From Lepisosteus oculatus (lineage: Eukaryota; Chordata; Actinopteri; Semionotiformes; Lepisosteidae), in assembly GCF_040954835.1 (NCBI RefSeq), contig NC_090698.1:50478284-50542283 (forward strand): a stretch of DNA of 64,000 bases. The letters are read 5' to 3'. Positions 63,431 through 64,000 of this stretch are shown here, piece after piece. A model generated the notes under the pieces. It saw only the letters and a program-made list of their open reading frames with translations. It had not been told where the DNA came from and ran no database searches. Position 1 is the first letter of the stretch. Every line of letters begins with the position of its first letter. Made by a program: the position numbers and the translations under genes.

Positions 63431-64000
63431 CTAAAAAAGAAGAAAAACACGTGCAACATATATTTTAGATGTTTTTGTCAAGATTACACTGGTCAACATT
63501 TTTCAACTGGAGTTTGAAAAAGAAAATGTTCAGTAGAAATGTGTGGCAGTTAAGTGACTCTACCTACTAGTATATCACTTATTTTCCTACAACGTCCAGA
63601 CAGGTCTGGAAATTATGAATCAGCCTTTCTGCATTAACATAGTTGTTTTTTCTCCATTAGGTGTCACTAAATGCATTGCTGAGTGCAAGAAATCTGACAT
63701 GACCACTTAAAGAGACAGCACAAAAAATACGTTTTTTAATATTTTCATTGCATTATTTTAGTAATTCTATATTTTGAGAATACTGAAAGGAAAAAAAAAG
63801 AATTGTATTTTCCCACAAATATACAGTAATTAGATGATACAGAGCTTCTTTTCACCTACAGCCTAGGCCCTGCTATTATTTGTATACTTTAACAATTGAG
63901 CATACTACAAAGAAAACAAGATTTATTTATTAAATTTGTTAACAGTATGCAATTATGTATACTGTTCCACTCACACTAGCTGTTTACTGAAACACATAAA
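63431..64000 (-). other. ADAMTS19: ADAMTS19 last intron (partial)
   Basis: Sequence upstream, in the gene's sense, of the final exon's acceptor at 63432-63431. It is AT-rich, with no second exon visible before the window ends. Confidence 0.8.

Noticed and set aside
1..64000. CRISPR arrays, operons, prophage or other prokaryotic systems
   Set aside because: No regularly spaced repeats or compact gene arrays. Spliced vertebrate genes and vertebrate retroelements fill the window.

Overview
This is a vertebrate nuclear genome window, very probably from a ray-finned fish. The evidence is split genes with consensus splice sites, long AT-rich introns, and a fish-like set of transposons: V-SINE, 5S-rRNA-derived SINE, tRNA-headed SINEs, an L2-type LINE tail, a Penelope-like element, a Tc1/mariner-like transposon, a hAT-like MITE and a solo LTR. 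Large introns and old, decayed repeats would suit a slowly evolving non-teleost such as a gar or bowfin, but the species cannot be fixed from the sequence alone.

All three recognisable genes lie on the minus strand. From right to left, which is the direction of transcription, they are: the last coding exon of ADAMTS19 (63279-63430), all three coding exons of MINAR2 (53845 down to 49920, 198 residues), and the first two of what are probably three coding exons of CHSY3 (35856-35244 and 30755-30472). The remaining CHSY3 exon is not in the window, so its second intron covers at least 30.4 kb, from 30471 to the left edge. As I recall it, this is the order and orientation of the tetrapod ADAMTS19-MINAR2-CHSY3 block, so the locus looks like conserved ancestral synteny.

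Region by region: 1-30471 is CHSY3 intron 2, holding an L2 fragment, two antiparallel tRNA-SINEs, a Penelope-like 3' end with a GIY-YIG domain, a tRNA-headed repeat and a V-SINE. 30756-35243 is CHSY3 intron 1. 35857-36720 is the GC-richer CHSY3 promoter and 5' region. 36721-49919 is the CHSY3-MINAR2 spacer, and holds the solo LTR, a Tc1-like element broken up by other repeats, and a Penelope palindrome. 49920-53845 is MINAR2. 53846-63278 is the MINAR2-ADAMTS19 spacer, including the ADAMTS19 3' UTR. 63431-64000 is the last ADAMTS19 intron.

The genes do not form a pathway. CHSY3 makes chondroitin sulfate in the Golgi, MINAR2 is a small membrane protein linked to NOTCH2 and hair cells, and ADAMTS19 is a secreted metalloprotease. 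They are linked only by conserved position. I found no prokaryotic-type system and no clearly new gene. The most interesting non-genic signals are hammerhead-ribozyme-like cores in four Penelope 3' ends, a 165-base near-palindrome built from two of those ends, inverted SINEs beside a MINAR2 splice donor, and an apparent excess of TACTGTA/TACAGTA words.
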